Shown: piece by piece, positions 1 through 6,143 of the stretch | Layout: each line of letters starts with the position of its first letter | Numbering within the stretch: position 1 is the first letter of the stretch | NCBI GenBank assembly: GCA_964563105.1 | Contig: CAZLXM010000116.1 | Location: 1-10,215 of the forward strand | Direction of reading: 5' to 3' | DNA: 10,215 bases | DNA from: CAYVTV01 sp964563105 | GTDB lineage: Bacteria > Bacteroidota > Bacteroidia > Bacteroidales > GCA-2748055 | Made by a program: the position numbers and the translations under genes | Notes under the pieces: model-generated | What the model was told of the DNA's origin: nothing | Database searches by the model: none | Seen by the model: the letters and a program-made list of their open reading frames with translations, nothing else

Positions 1-1025
1 TGAAGAAAGTCAATCTCAGGATGCGATTCTGCATAATCTGAAATAAGATATACCAAACGATCACGCACAATCGGATTGCCATAACAAAGTTCTGTTTTTG
101 TCGGCCCGTCAATTACCCGTTTACCGTTTACTAGAGACAGGTATTTAGTCTGGTCTTCCGGAACAATCATTTCACCCCAGTGATCACATTCCACTTCGGG
201 ATTACCAAAAAACAAACCATTCCAGCCGTGCCCTGCACTATGAAGAAAAAGCCCGCGAAGCTTTATTTCCTTAACTAACCGTTCATTAAATGAAATTACC
301 TCTGTATCTGTCAGGGGACAATTATTGCGACTATACCATAATTGAAAAAACTGTTTAGGAATAAGAAATTCATTAAAATAAGTATTCAGGCAAAGCTTTG
401 CACTCCATTCAATTTTGGAGATAATATAGTCAATGCTATAAGATCCGGCATTAGCATGTCCCCTAAAACGATATTTTGCCTTATCACTCAATTGAAGCGA
501 TAAATTATCAATCTGTTTTTTCGGCACATAATCCCCATCAGGGCCCGGCCTGATCCACCTGCAGCCATTAGCTTCCAGAAAGCGGTAAACAGCAAAGAGG
601 ACACTGCGCGGATTTGATCCAGCTATAATACCCCTTGATCCTTTTACATTAATATAAATTGCATCATCAAGTTCAGGATCCTCAATTTCATCAAATTTTA
701 TCTTAAAATCACTAAATAAACCCAGTTCAAGATGAACAGGTCCCGTACTCTCATCAGGAGAAAAATATAAAGAAGCAGGATCATTCGCAACAGTTGCAGC
801 ATAAGGATCATCAGCCATCAAATTAAAATATTTCACAAGTTCTTTCCCTGCATACTTTATTGAAGGATTATGGCTTTTTAACCCGATAATTATTGGTGTT
901 CCAGGTTGAACATCCTTGTATTTATCATGAAAACCAGTATCTTTTTGTGATACTCCGCATTCACATAAAAGTATTAGCAAAGAGATAAAATAAAAAATCG
1001 TAAATGATAATATTGGACTTCTCAT
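1..1025 (-). CDS. Exported DUF4838/GH67-N-like glycosidase-type protein, N-terminal part (runs off left edge)
   Basis: An open frame starts at the ATG at 1025-1023 and continues for 341 codons to the left edge without a stop, so the C-terminal part is missing. Residues 5-20 form a hydrophobic signal segment followed by Cys21 and Cys23. It may be a lipoprotein, although LLC is a poor lipobox. Residues about 43-175 resemble the N-terminal domain seen in alpha-glucuronidase-like and DUF4838 proteins: a YAGKELVKYF helix near 58-67, then GSNPRSVLFAVYRFLE at 136-151 and GCRWIRPGPDG at 154-164. After that comes the start of what should be the catalytic barrel, including HSAGHGWNG (262-270), and the visible part ends in HPEIDFL. 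Proteins of this kind are usually 700-900 residues and belong to Bacteroidota polysaccharide-degradation loci. Substrate and catalytic residues cannot be read here. The family call is from memory of motifs; a more general GH20/GH67-like hydrolase is the alternative. Confidence 0.6.
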   Translation of the reverse strand, partial: MRSPILSFTIFYFISLLILLCECGVSQKDTGFHDKYKDVQPGTPIIIGLKSHNPSIKYAGKELVKYFNLMADDPYAATVANDPASLYFSPDESTGPVHLELGLFSDFKIKFDEIEDPELDDAIYINVKGSRGIIAGSNPRSVLFAVYRFLEANGCRWIRPGPDGDYVPKKQIDNLSLQLSDKAKYRFRGHANAGSYSIDYIISKIEWSAKLCLNTYFNEFLIPKQFFQLWYSRNNCPLTDTEVISFNERLVKEIKLRGLFLHSAGHGWNGLFFGNPEVECDHWGEMIVPEDQTKYLSLVNGKRVIDGPTKTELCYGNPIVRDRLVYLISDYAESHPEIDFL

Positions 1026-1086
1026 CTGAAAATAATTTAACTTGTTAATAATTAGCTGAAAATTGATATAGACAGGTTCATTATAT

Positions 1087-1094
1087 CAAATCTA
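1087..1094 (-). promoter_or_regulatory. Candidate -7 box of a Bacteroidota promoter before the truncated glycosidase gene
   Basis: On the minus strand the sequence reads TAGATTTG, a full match to the Bacteroidota -7 consensus TAnnTTTG. It lies about 61 bases upstream of the ATG at 1025, which would give a 5' leader of about 55 bases. No TTTG stands 19-21 bases upstream, so the -33 half is missing or degenerate. If real, the glycosidase gene has its own promoter instead of depending on read-through from the GH109-like gene. The rest of the 192-base gap between these genes shows no other element I can support. Confidence 0.35.
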
Positions 1095-1217
1095 ATTTAA
1101 CTAGCAGAATTAAATCGCCACTTTCAAAAAAGTTCAATCCTTTAATAAAATAAACTTATATCCTCCAAATATCTCCTGTAGTTTTCATGCAATATATTGA
1201 CAACAAATAATTTTTCC

Positions 1218-2639
1218 TTATCTTTTAATGACTTTGGTCGTTGCACCTTTTAATTTCAAATCAAGTGGCTCATTTGTTTTCCATGATCCGCCTGAAAAAT
1301 CTGGTATCTGAATTGAATTTGACTCGTTAACAATGGACCACATACTTAATGGAGTAATAACACTCCATAATGCTGCATCATAAACATCCTGTTCCAGTGG
1401 CAAGCCATTTCTCAAACAATCAATCAGGCGCCAGTCCATTGTAAAATCCATTCCTCCATGTCCTCCAACTGAGCGGGCAACTTCACCAATATGGTTTATA
1501 ATTTCCGGGGTATAATTTTTTTCGAGTTCTTTCATCTCTGTTTCCTTGATCCATGTATCATTGCCATGTGAAAATGCTATTTTTGCCGGTAAAGGATATT
1601 TCTGTGCCATTCCTTTTGTTCCGCTGAGCAGATGTTTCCTGTCGTATACTCTTGGAGAAGTAACATCATGTTGTACCATTATTGATTTTCCTTTATGAGT
1701 ACGTATTAAAGATGTAATCATATTTCCCCTGTGTGATTTAACGTCAAATGGTTTATAAAACGGATCAGTTTGAGCAAGCTCATGATAACTCTTTAGCATC
1801 TGGAAATCATCTGATGCCAGGGAAACCATATATTGCATCTGGTCGCCACGGTTAATATTCAAACACTGGGCTATGGGGCCAAGACCGTGTGTTGGGTAGA
1901 GATTCGCATTACGAAGATTTTCCCTCATTCGCCATTCCTTTTTATTTTTTATCAATGAATCTCCCAGAGTATGAATATAAGCACCTTCAGCATGTACCAA
2001 TTCACCAAAAAGGCCCTGACGGGACATATTTAGAGTAAGCATTTCAAAAAAGTCATAACAACAATTCTCAAGTTGCATGAAATGCTTTCTTGTCCGTTCT
2101 GACGTTTCCACCAGTTGCCAGCATTCTTCCAGGGTCCTTGCAGCAGGCACTTCAGATACAGCATGTTTCCCGTGTTCCATTGCATATACAGCAATTGGCG
2201 TATGATAATCCCATGAAGTTGTTATATATACCAGATCAATATCATTACTTNNNNNNNNNNCCTTAAATATCTGATTATCGCCACTATATTCTCTTGCTTT
2301 TGGTAATCCTGCAGCCTGTAATATTTCCTGCCCGTCTCTGACCGCTTCAGGTTTAATATCGCAAAGCGCAACGATTTCAACTCCATCTATTCTGGTCATT
2401 CTCCTTACTGCCCCTTTTCCACGTCCTCCAATTCCAACATAGGCAATCCTTACTGTTGGTAAAGCTGGTGCGGCATATCCACACATATTGAAAACCTGCT
2501 TTCTGTTTTTAGCTTTTTTCACTAATTTTTTTACTGATCCATCTAATTCTTCAACATTATTATAACCACTAAATGATGAAAATAAAAAGCCTGTACCAAG
2601 GGCAGCGCTTTTAATAAAATTACGTCTTGTCGTATCCAT
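1218..2639 (-). CDS. GH109-type alpha-N-acetylgalactosaminidase-like protein (Gfo/Idh/MocA fold), Tat-exported
   Basis: The 473-residue product starts with a twin-arginine signal (TRRNFIK, residues 4-10, then a hydrophobic stretch), so it should be folded with its cofactor before export. The Rossmann NAD-binding motif is VGIGGRGKGAV (68-78), with ALCD at 91-94. Motifs typical of GH109 follow: YAMEHGKHA (152-160), SEVPAA (162-167), ENCCYDFFE (191-199), ARQGLFGE-like SRQGLFGE (206-213), NLYPTHGLGP (246-255), HDVTSPRVY (324-332) and HGGMDFTMDWRLIDCLRNG (394-412). GH109 enzymes use tightly bound NAD+ to oxidise the sugar transiently, eliminate the aglycone and then re-reduce. The founding member, from Elizabethkingia, removes terminal alpha-GalNAc. 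Activity is inferred here from these motifs; other GH109 members may differ. Four residues (127-130) are unknown because of a run of Ns. The next gene upstream is a sulfatase 153 bases away, which fits a role on sulfated, GalNAc-bearing glycans. Confidence 0.85.
   Translation of the reverse strand: MDTTRRNFIKSAALGTGFLFSSFSGYNNVEELDGSVKKLVKKAKNRKQVFNMCGYAAPALPTVRIAYVGIGGRGKGAVRRMTRIDGVEIVALCDIKPEAVRDGQEILQAAGLPKAREYSGDNQIFKXXXXSNDIDLVYITTSWDYHTPIAVYAMEHGKHAVSEVPAARTLEECWQLVETSERTRKHFMQLENCCYDFFEMLTLNMSRQGLFGELVHAEGAYIHTLGDSLIKNKKEWRMRENLRNANLYPTHGLGPIAQCLNINRGDQMQYMVSLASDDFQMLKSYHELAQTDPFYKPFDVKSHRGNMITSLIRTHKGKSIMVQHDVTSPRVYDRKHLLSGTKGMAQKYPLPAKIAFSHGNDTWIKETEMKELEKNYTPEIINHIGEVARSVGGHGGMDFTMDWRLIDCLRNGLPLEQDVYDAALWSVITPLSMWSIVNESNSIQIPDFSGGSWKTNEPLDLKLKGATTKVIKR
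2251..2260. other. Run of 10 Ns (assembly gap) inside the GH109-like gene
   Basis: Ten unspecified bases interrupt the gene, making residues 127-130 unknown. The frame is open and GH109-like on both sides. At this place GH109 proteins, as I recall them, usually carry a stretch like WKKLCE(S/R)DDIDL. The visible text FK-xxxx-SNDIDL leaves room for exactly the four residues expected, so the true gap is probably 10 bases or very close. The uniform 10-N length may still be a scaffolder default rather than a measured distance. Confidence 0.95.
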
Positions 2640-2642
2640 TTT

Positions 2643-2656
2643 TTAATAATTATTAA
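2643..2656. repeat. 14-bp perfect AT palindrome just upstream of the GH109-like start
   Basis: TTAATAATTATTAA is its own reverse complement and ends 3 bases before the GH109-like ATG (2639). It could form a weak hairpin covering the ribosome landing site, or be an operator, but all bases are A or T in an AT-rich gap, so chance is a fair explanation. The rest of the 153-base gap (2640-2792) has no GC-rich terminator and no full TAnnTTTG box on the minus strand. Confidence 0.3.
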
Positions 2657-2664
2657 GTTGTTAT

Positions 2665-2695
2665 TTACAATTTTAAAAGAAACATTCTGTAAATG
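2665..2695 (-). promoter_or_regulatory. Candidate bipartite site, longer-spaced copy, before the GH109-like gene
   Basis: On the minus strand the blocks CATTTACA and AAATTGTAA appear 14 bases apart, ending 25 bases before the ATG at 2639. The copy before the other Tat oxidoreductase (5991-5971) has a 4-base spacer. The spacing differs by 10 bases, about one DNA turn. I did not find the pair upstream of the sulfatase or of the left-edge glycosidase. Confidence 0.25.
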
Positions 2696-2792
2696 ATAAG
2701 TTTTTTTTATCTGGAAAAATTTAAGCTATAAATTATTATTTTGATCATTAATATTTATTGATTATTATTCATTTAATCTTATTTTAAAAAAA

Positions 2793-4424
2793 TCACCTGG
2801 ATTTTTCTTTTTCCAGCAATTCATGTAATTGTGAAACAATGTCCGGAAATTTTTCAGCAAGGTTGTTAGTTTCAGCCAGATCAACGGAAAGATCATATAA
2901 TTGTGCCTTTGGATCATTGCCAAGTTCCATCTGAGGCCTTGTATAAGGATTAAGTATTAGGCCATCACCGGGTTCAATATATTTCCATTTATCTTTTATA
3001 ATAGAAAGAGTCCCTCCCATATTATGCTGAATTACATAATCCCTGTTATTTTTTTCATCTCCCAATAAAGTAGAAAGATTATTATCACTGTCCATAGATA
3101 TTTTGTCTTTCCTTTTGTAACCTGAAATGGCTGCTAATGAAGCTAAAAAATCTATCTGGCTGAATAAAGCATTAGTTATTCCATTTTTTACCCTTTGGGG
3201 CCAGTGCACAATCATTGGCACTTTAGTCCCTCCTTCGAAAGCACTGTACTTCCCTCCCCTGAACGGGCCTGCCGGCTTATGATCTCCAATATGTTCAACA
3301 CTGCCGTCATGATAACCATCGTCCAGAACCGGCCCGTTATCACTGGTAAAAATTACTAATGTGTTATTTGTTAATTTAAATTCCTGAAGCTTTTTCATGA
3401 TCTCTCCAACACACCAATCCATTTGCATAATTACATCACCGTATATCCCTATAGCGCTTTTACCTGCAAACTGTTCACCCGGCACACGGGGAACATGGAC
3501 ATCATGTGTTGAAAAATAAAGAAAAAAGCGTTCGTTTTTATTTTTTTCAATAAAATTTAAAGCTTTTTGAACTAAGGTTTCTGCAATTTCTTCATCCTTC
3601 CATCTGGCAGAGAATCCACCTGTCATAAATCCAATTCTTGATATCCCATTAACTATTGTCTGGTCATGGCCAAAACTTGGATGCATTTTAATATCTTTCC
3701 GTTGATTAAAATATCCGGCATTTGTAGCCCCGGGTTTATTATAGCTAACAATAGTGCCTGGTGTGACAGCGGGATTATAAATTGTTGAATCATCACCTAT
3801 GGGCTCATTATAACTTACATGTATAGGATCACCCGGATCAAGCCCCACAACTTTACGGTTTTCAACATAAACGCAAGGCACCCTGTCTCCTGTTGCGGGA
3901 AGAAGAAAGGAGTAATCAAAGCCTATATCTTCAGGTGATGGCTTAATTATTCCATTCCAATCCGGCCCTCCAATAGGTCCTAATCCCAGGTGCCATTTTC
4001 CAATAACAGCTGTTGAATATCCCTGCTCTTTCAAGATTGAAGGCAGAGTGTTCATGTCCGTTGGTATAAGCATTCCTGCATCCCCGGGGGCAATACTGGT
4101 TCCTTTAAGTTCCCCGACATTCCAGCCAGGAGGCTTCCGCCAGTGGTATTCACCTGTAAGCAAGGAATACCTTGAAGGTGTTGAAGTAGAAGAAGTTGCA
4201 TAAGCATTTGTAAATCTTAATCCTTTTGAAGCAAGTCTGTCGATATTAGGAGTCTGAACTTCCTTTGCCCCATAACATCCTATATCTCCGTAACCAACAT
4301 CATCAGTATAAATAATGATAATATTAGGCTTTCCCCCTGAAATGCGGTCATTAACAGAAGACTTACAGGAAATAACAGATAAAGGTAAAGCAAACATCAA
4401 AGGATTTAGTTTATACTTCATCAT
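2793..4424 (-). CDS. S1-family sulfatase, serine-type, lipoprotein
   Basis: This is a formylglycine-dependent sulfatase (alkaline phosphatase superfamily) that hydrolyses sulfate esters, probably on a carbohydrate. I start it at the ATG at 4424-4422 (543 residues). A TTG lies two codons upstream, and the next codon is also ATG. Counting from that ATG, residues 1-20 are a lipoprotein signal (SVIS-C, Cys20). YTDD (39-42) carries metal-binding aspartates. STPSR (81-85) is the SxPxR maturation motif in which Ser81 becomes formylglycine; the serine form needs a radical-SAM anaerobic maturase (anSME), which is not in this window. GKWHLG (142-147), THDVH (306-310), SDNG (361-364) and Lys401 in GGTKVP complete the usual active-site set. 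The C-terminal domain ends with LYDLSVDLAETNNLA, typical of the family. Neighbours on the same strand are a GH109-like gene downstream (153 bases) and a Tat oxidoreductase upstream (152 bases). Sulfatase subfamily and sulfate position are not resolved. Confidence 0.93.
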   Translation of the reverse strand: MMKYKLNPLMFALPLSVISCKSSVNDRISGGKPNIIIIYTDDVGYGDIGCYGAKEVQTPNIDRLASKGLRFTNAYATSSTSTPSRYSLLTGEYHWRKPPGWNVGELKGTSIAPGDAGMLIPTDMNTLPSILKEQGYSTAVIGKWHLGLGPIGGPDWNGIIKPSPEDIGFDYSFLLPATGDRVPCVYVENRKVVGLDPGDPIHVSYNEPIGDDSTIYNPAVTPGTIVSYNKPGATNAGYFNQRKDIKMHPSFGHDQTIVNGISRIGFMTGGFSARWKDEEIAETLVQKALNFIEKNKNERFFLYFSTHDVHVPRVPGEQFAGKSAIGIYGDVIMQMDWCVGEIMKKLQEFKLTNNTLVIFTSDNGPVLDDGYHDGSVEHIGDHKPAGPFRGGKYSAFEGGTKVPMIVHWPQRVKNGITNALFSQIDFLASLAAISGYKRKDKISMDSDNNLSTLLGDEKNNRDYVIQHNMGGTLSIIKDKWKYIEPGDGLILNPYTRPQMELGNDPKAQLYDLSVDLAETNNLAEKFPDIVSQLHELLEKEKSR

Positions 4425-4507
4425 ATACAAGAATTAAAACGATCAGAAATTAAGTAAAAACACTCCAATATTTAAAATTAAAACCGAGATATTGAAAAAT
4501 TAAAATC

Positions 4508-4576
4508 AATTATAACAGACAATGAAGCTCCGAAACTGTAGTTATTATACATCGCTTCTTTTATCTGTTTATAATT
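4508..4576. repeat. Imperfect inverted repeat directly after the oxidoreductase stop codon
   Basis: AATTATAACAGA (4508-4519) pairs over 12 bp with TCTGTTTATAATT (4564-4576), with one bulged T. A smaller inner pair is GAAGC (4524-4528) with GCTTC (4554-4558). On the minus-strand transcript the first arm begins right after the UAA stop, and the second arm is followed by a broken U-rich stretch. It could be a weak terminator, a 3' stabiliser or an attenuator ahead of the sulfatase. The outer stem is mostly A-T pairs, so stability is uncertain. The remaining gap to the sulfatase start has no convincing promoter. Confidence 0.4.
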
Positions 4577-5929
4577 TTACAAACTCCAGCCTTCTCTATA
4601 TTCATAGTGAAGAAATTTATCAGCTTCCGGCATATTTGGAAAACAAAGTTTTTTGGGATCAAAAATTAGGGGCCGGGATGTCAGACTTTCTCTCAACTCT
4701 TTACGTAAAGCTATGTTTCCCAGAAGGACCGTTTCTGTAAGTGGCCCTGCCCAATCAAAATTTGAACCTGCCTGACCCTGCCCTTTACATGCCAGGGTCC
4801 ATTCCATTCTATGCCCCGGAGAAGAAGCGATATAAGGCTGTGGTGCTGTGTAAGGCTCACGCAGGGATTTTGGCAAAATCCTGTTCCCCAATATTTTTCC
4901 TTTTGTTCCAATATATAATGTGCCACTTGCAGCCATGACCATTTGCTCTTCCAGTTCTTTTACCAAAGGTGGCCTTAATCCTCCATCATACCAGGTAAGC
5001 TTAAGGGCCGGCAAATCTTCGCGTTCCGGAAATTCATAACGTACGATTGACCCAAGAGGGTAAGACTCTTCATTTACAAGTGTGGAAACTGCATGAACAG
5101 AAACAGGATATTTCAGTTTCAATGCACGAAAAACAGGATCAAAACTGTGGCATCCGATATCACCCAGTGCCCCCGTGCCAAAATCCCACCATCCTCTCCA
5201 ATTAAAAGGGTGATATGAAGGATGATAAGGGCGCATGGGTGCAGGACCAACAAATAAATCCCAATCAAGACTTGGCGGGGCCGGAGGACTGTCCTCAGGC
5301 CGCAAAACACCCTGAGGCCAATAAGTGCCTGAAAGTCCTCTGTTAGGGCGGTCTGTCCATACATGTACCTCATGCACAGGCCCTATAACACCACTTTGTA
5401 TCATTTCACGCAAACGTCTTGGTGCATCCTCAGCCTGCCCCTGATTACCCATTTGTGTGGCAACTTTATATTTTCTTGCTGCTTCTGTAAGCATCCTGGC
5501 TTCATATACAGTACGAGTAAGTGGTTTCTCTGTATAAACATGTTTACCACGTTTTATGGCTTCCATACTGATTATCGCATGAGTATGATCAGAAGTAGCT
5601 ACAATTACAGCATCAATATCCTTTTGCTTATCCAGCATAAGCCTGTAATCTTTATATTGTTTTGCAAGAGGATATGTTTTAAATACATTGTTAACTCTGT
5701 CACTCCAGTCTACATCACAAAGTGCAACAATATTTTCTGTTTTAGCTATATCTGCAAGATCAGACCTGCCCATACCCCCAATGCCTATTCCGGCAACATT
5801 AAGTTTATCACTTGGAGGGATATGGCCCAGGCCGGAAACAGCATGAGAAGGAACAATAGTAAAAGAACCCAGGGCAATAGATGAATTACGAATGAAATTG
5901 CGACGGTTGACTTTTTTAATATTATTCAT
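4577..5929 (-). CDS. Gfo/Idh/MocA-family NAD(P)-dependent oxidoreductase, Tat-exported
   Basis: The 450-residue product starts with a twin-arginine signal (NRRNFIR, residues 8-14, then a hydrophobic stretch ending near SHA at 28-30), so it should act in the periplasm or cell envelope. The N-terminal Rossmann fold is marked by GIGIGGMGR (47-55) and ALCD (69-72). TEKPLTR (133-139) holds the Gfo/Idh/MocA EKP catalytic lysine (Lys135). The C-terminal substrate domain includes GNQGQ (161-165), LDWDLFVGPAP (221-231) and WWDFGTGALGDIGCH (247-261), typical of the large Bacteroidota/Planctomycetes exported subgroup. Substrates of this subgroup are mostly unknown; some relatives oxidise sugars or take part in oxidation-based glycoside cleavage. 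It is the first gene of the minus-strand glycan set and is divergent from rplU. Unlike the GH109-like gene it lacks the YPTHGLGP and NCCYDFFE motifs, so the same activity should not be assumed. Confidence 0.88.
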   Translation of the reverse strand: MNNIKKVNRRNFIRNSSIALGSFTIVPSHAVSGLGHIPPSDKLNVAGIGIGGMGRSDLADIAKTENIVALCDVDWSDRVNNVFKTYPLAKQYKDYRLMLDKQKDIDAVIVATSDHTHAIISMEAIKRGKHVYTEKPLTRTVYEARMLTEAARKYKVATQMGNQGQAEDAPRRLREMIQSGVIGPVHEVHVWTDRPNRGLSGTYWPQGVLRPEDSPPAPPSLDWDLFVGPAPMRPYHPSYHPFNWRGWWDFGTGALGDIGCHSFDPVFRALKLKYPVSVHAVSTLVNEESYPLGSIVRYEFPEREDLPALKLTWYDGGLRPPLVKELEEQMVMAASGTLYIGTKGKILGNRILPKSLREPYTAPQPYIASSPGHRMEWTLACKGQGQAGSNFDWAGPLTETVLLGNIALRKELRESLTSRPLIFDPKKLCFPNMPEADKFLHYEYREGWSL

Positions 5930-5970
5930 AGAGATTAGTATTTAGTTAATTATTATTTAGGTATTAAAAG

Positions 5971-5991
5971 TTACAATTTAGAATGTAAATG
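5971..5991 (-). promoter_or_regulatory. Candidate bipartite site shared with the GH109-like upstream region
   Basis: On the minus strand the segment reads CATTTACA, then 4 bases, then AAATTGTAA, 42-62 bases before the ATG of the oxidoreductase. The same two blocks occur in the same order before the GH109-like gene (2695-2665), separated by 14 bases, 10 more than here. The outer parts TTACA/TGTAA are inverted, as expected for a dimeric regulator. AT-rich composition makes chance possible. Confidence 0.25.
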
Positions 5992-6075
5992 TACCGAATC
6001 TATTTTATTATAGTGGCTTCAAATTAATCAAAATTCATTTGTAAAGCTCTATTATCAAAAATATTCATATAATTC

Positions 6076-6106
6076 TTTGTTAATCAACTTAACTTTTCTA
6101 TTTTTG
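6076..6106 (+). promoter_or_regulatory. Bacteroidota promoter of rplU-rpmA
   Basis: TTTG at 6076-6079 and TATTTTTG at 6099-6106 are separated by exactly 19 bases. This is a full match to the Bacteroidota primary sigma-factor promoter (TTTG, then about 19 bases, then TAnnTTTG). Transcription should begin around 6112-6114, leaving a leader of about 30 bases before the rplU ATG at 6144. Such a consensus promoter fits the high expression expected for ribosomal protein genes. Confidence 0.85.
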
Positions 6107-6143
6107 CACTCCCGTTTTGATTAATCTTTTTAATACAAATAAA

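Larger units (their letters stand above)
5930..6143. promoter_or_regulatory. Divergent intergenic region between the oxidoreductase and rplU
   Basis: This 214-base AT-rich region must drive both directions. The plus-strand promoter for rplU is clear and listed separately. For the minus strand the best candidate I see is TTTG at 6059-6056 followed after 19 bases by GAATTTTG at 6036-6029, one mismatch from TAnnTTTG. It would give a leader of about 95 bases to the ATG at 5929. A CATTTACA/AAATTGTAA bipartite element lies at 5971-5991. No RNA gene or small ORF is evident. Confidence 0.5.

Noticed and set aside
4425..4430. TTG start two codons upstream of the sulfatase ATG
   Set aside because: An ATG pair at 4424-4419 is a better start and leaves a normal lipoprotein signal peptide.
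4522..4938. Short open frames on both strands overlapping the 3' end of the oxidoreductase gene
   Set aside because: They overlap the real coding frame, have no family signature and no supporting start context.
5363..5884. 173-codon open frame on the plus strand inside the oxidoreductase gene
   Set aside because: It lies opposite a clear Gfo/Idh/MocA gene and shows no recognisable motif; the composition looks like an antisense shadow.
6117..6143. TTG start extending L21 by nine residues
   Set aside because: L21 normally begins MYAIV, encoded at the ATG at 6144, and the predicted transcription start is only a few bases before this TTG.
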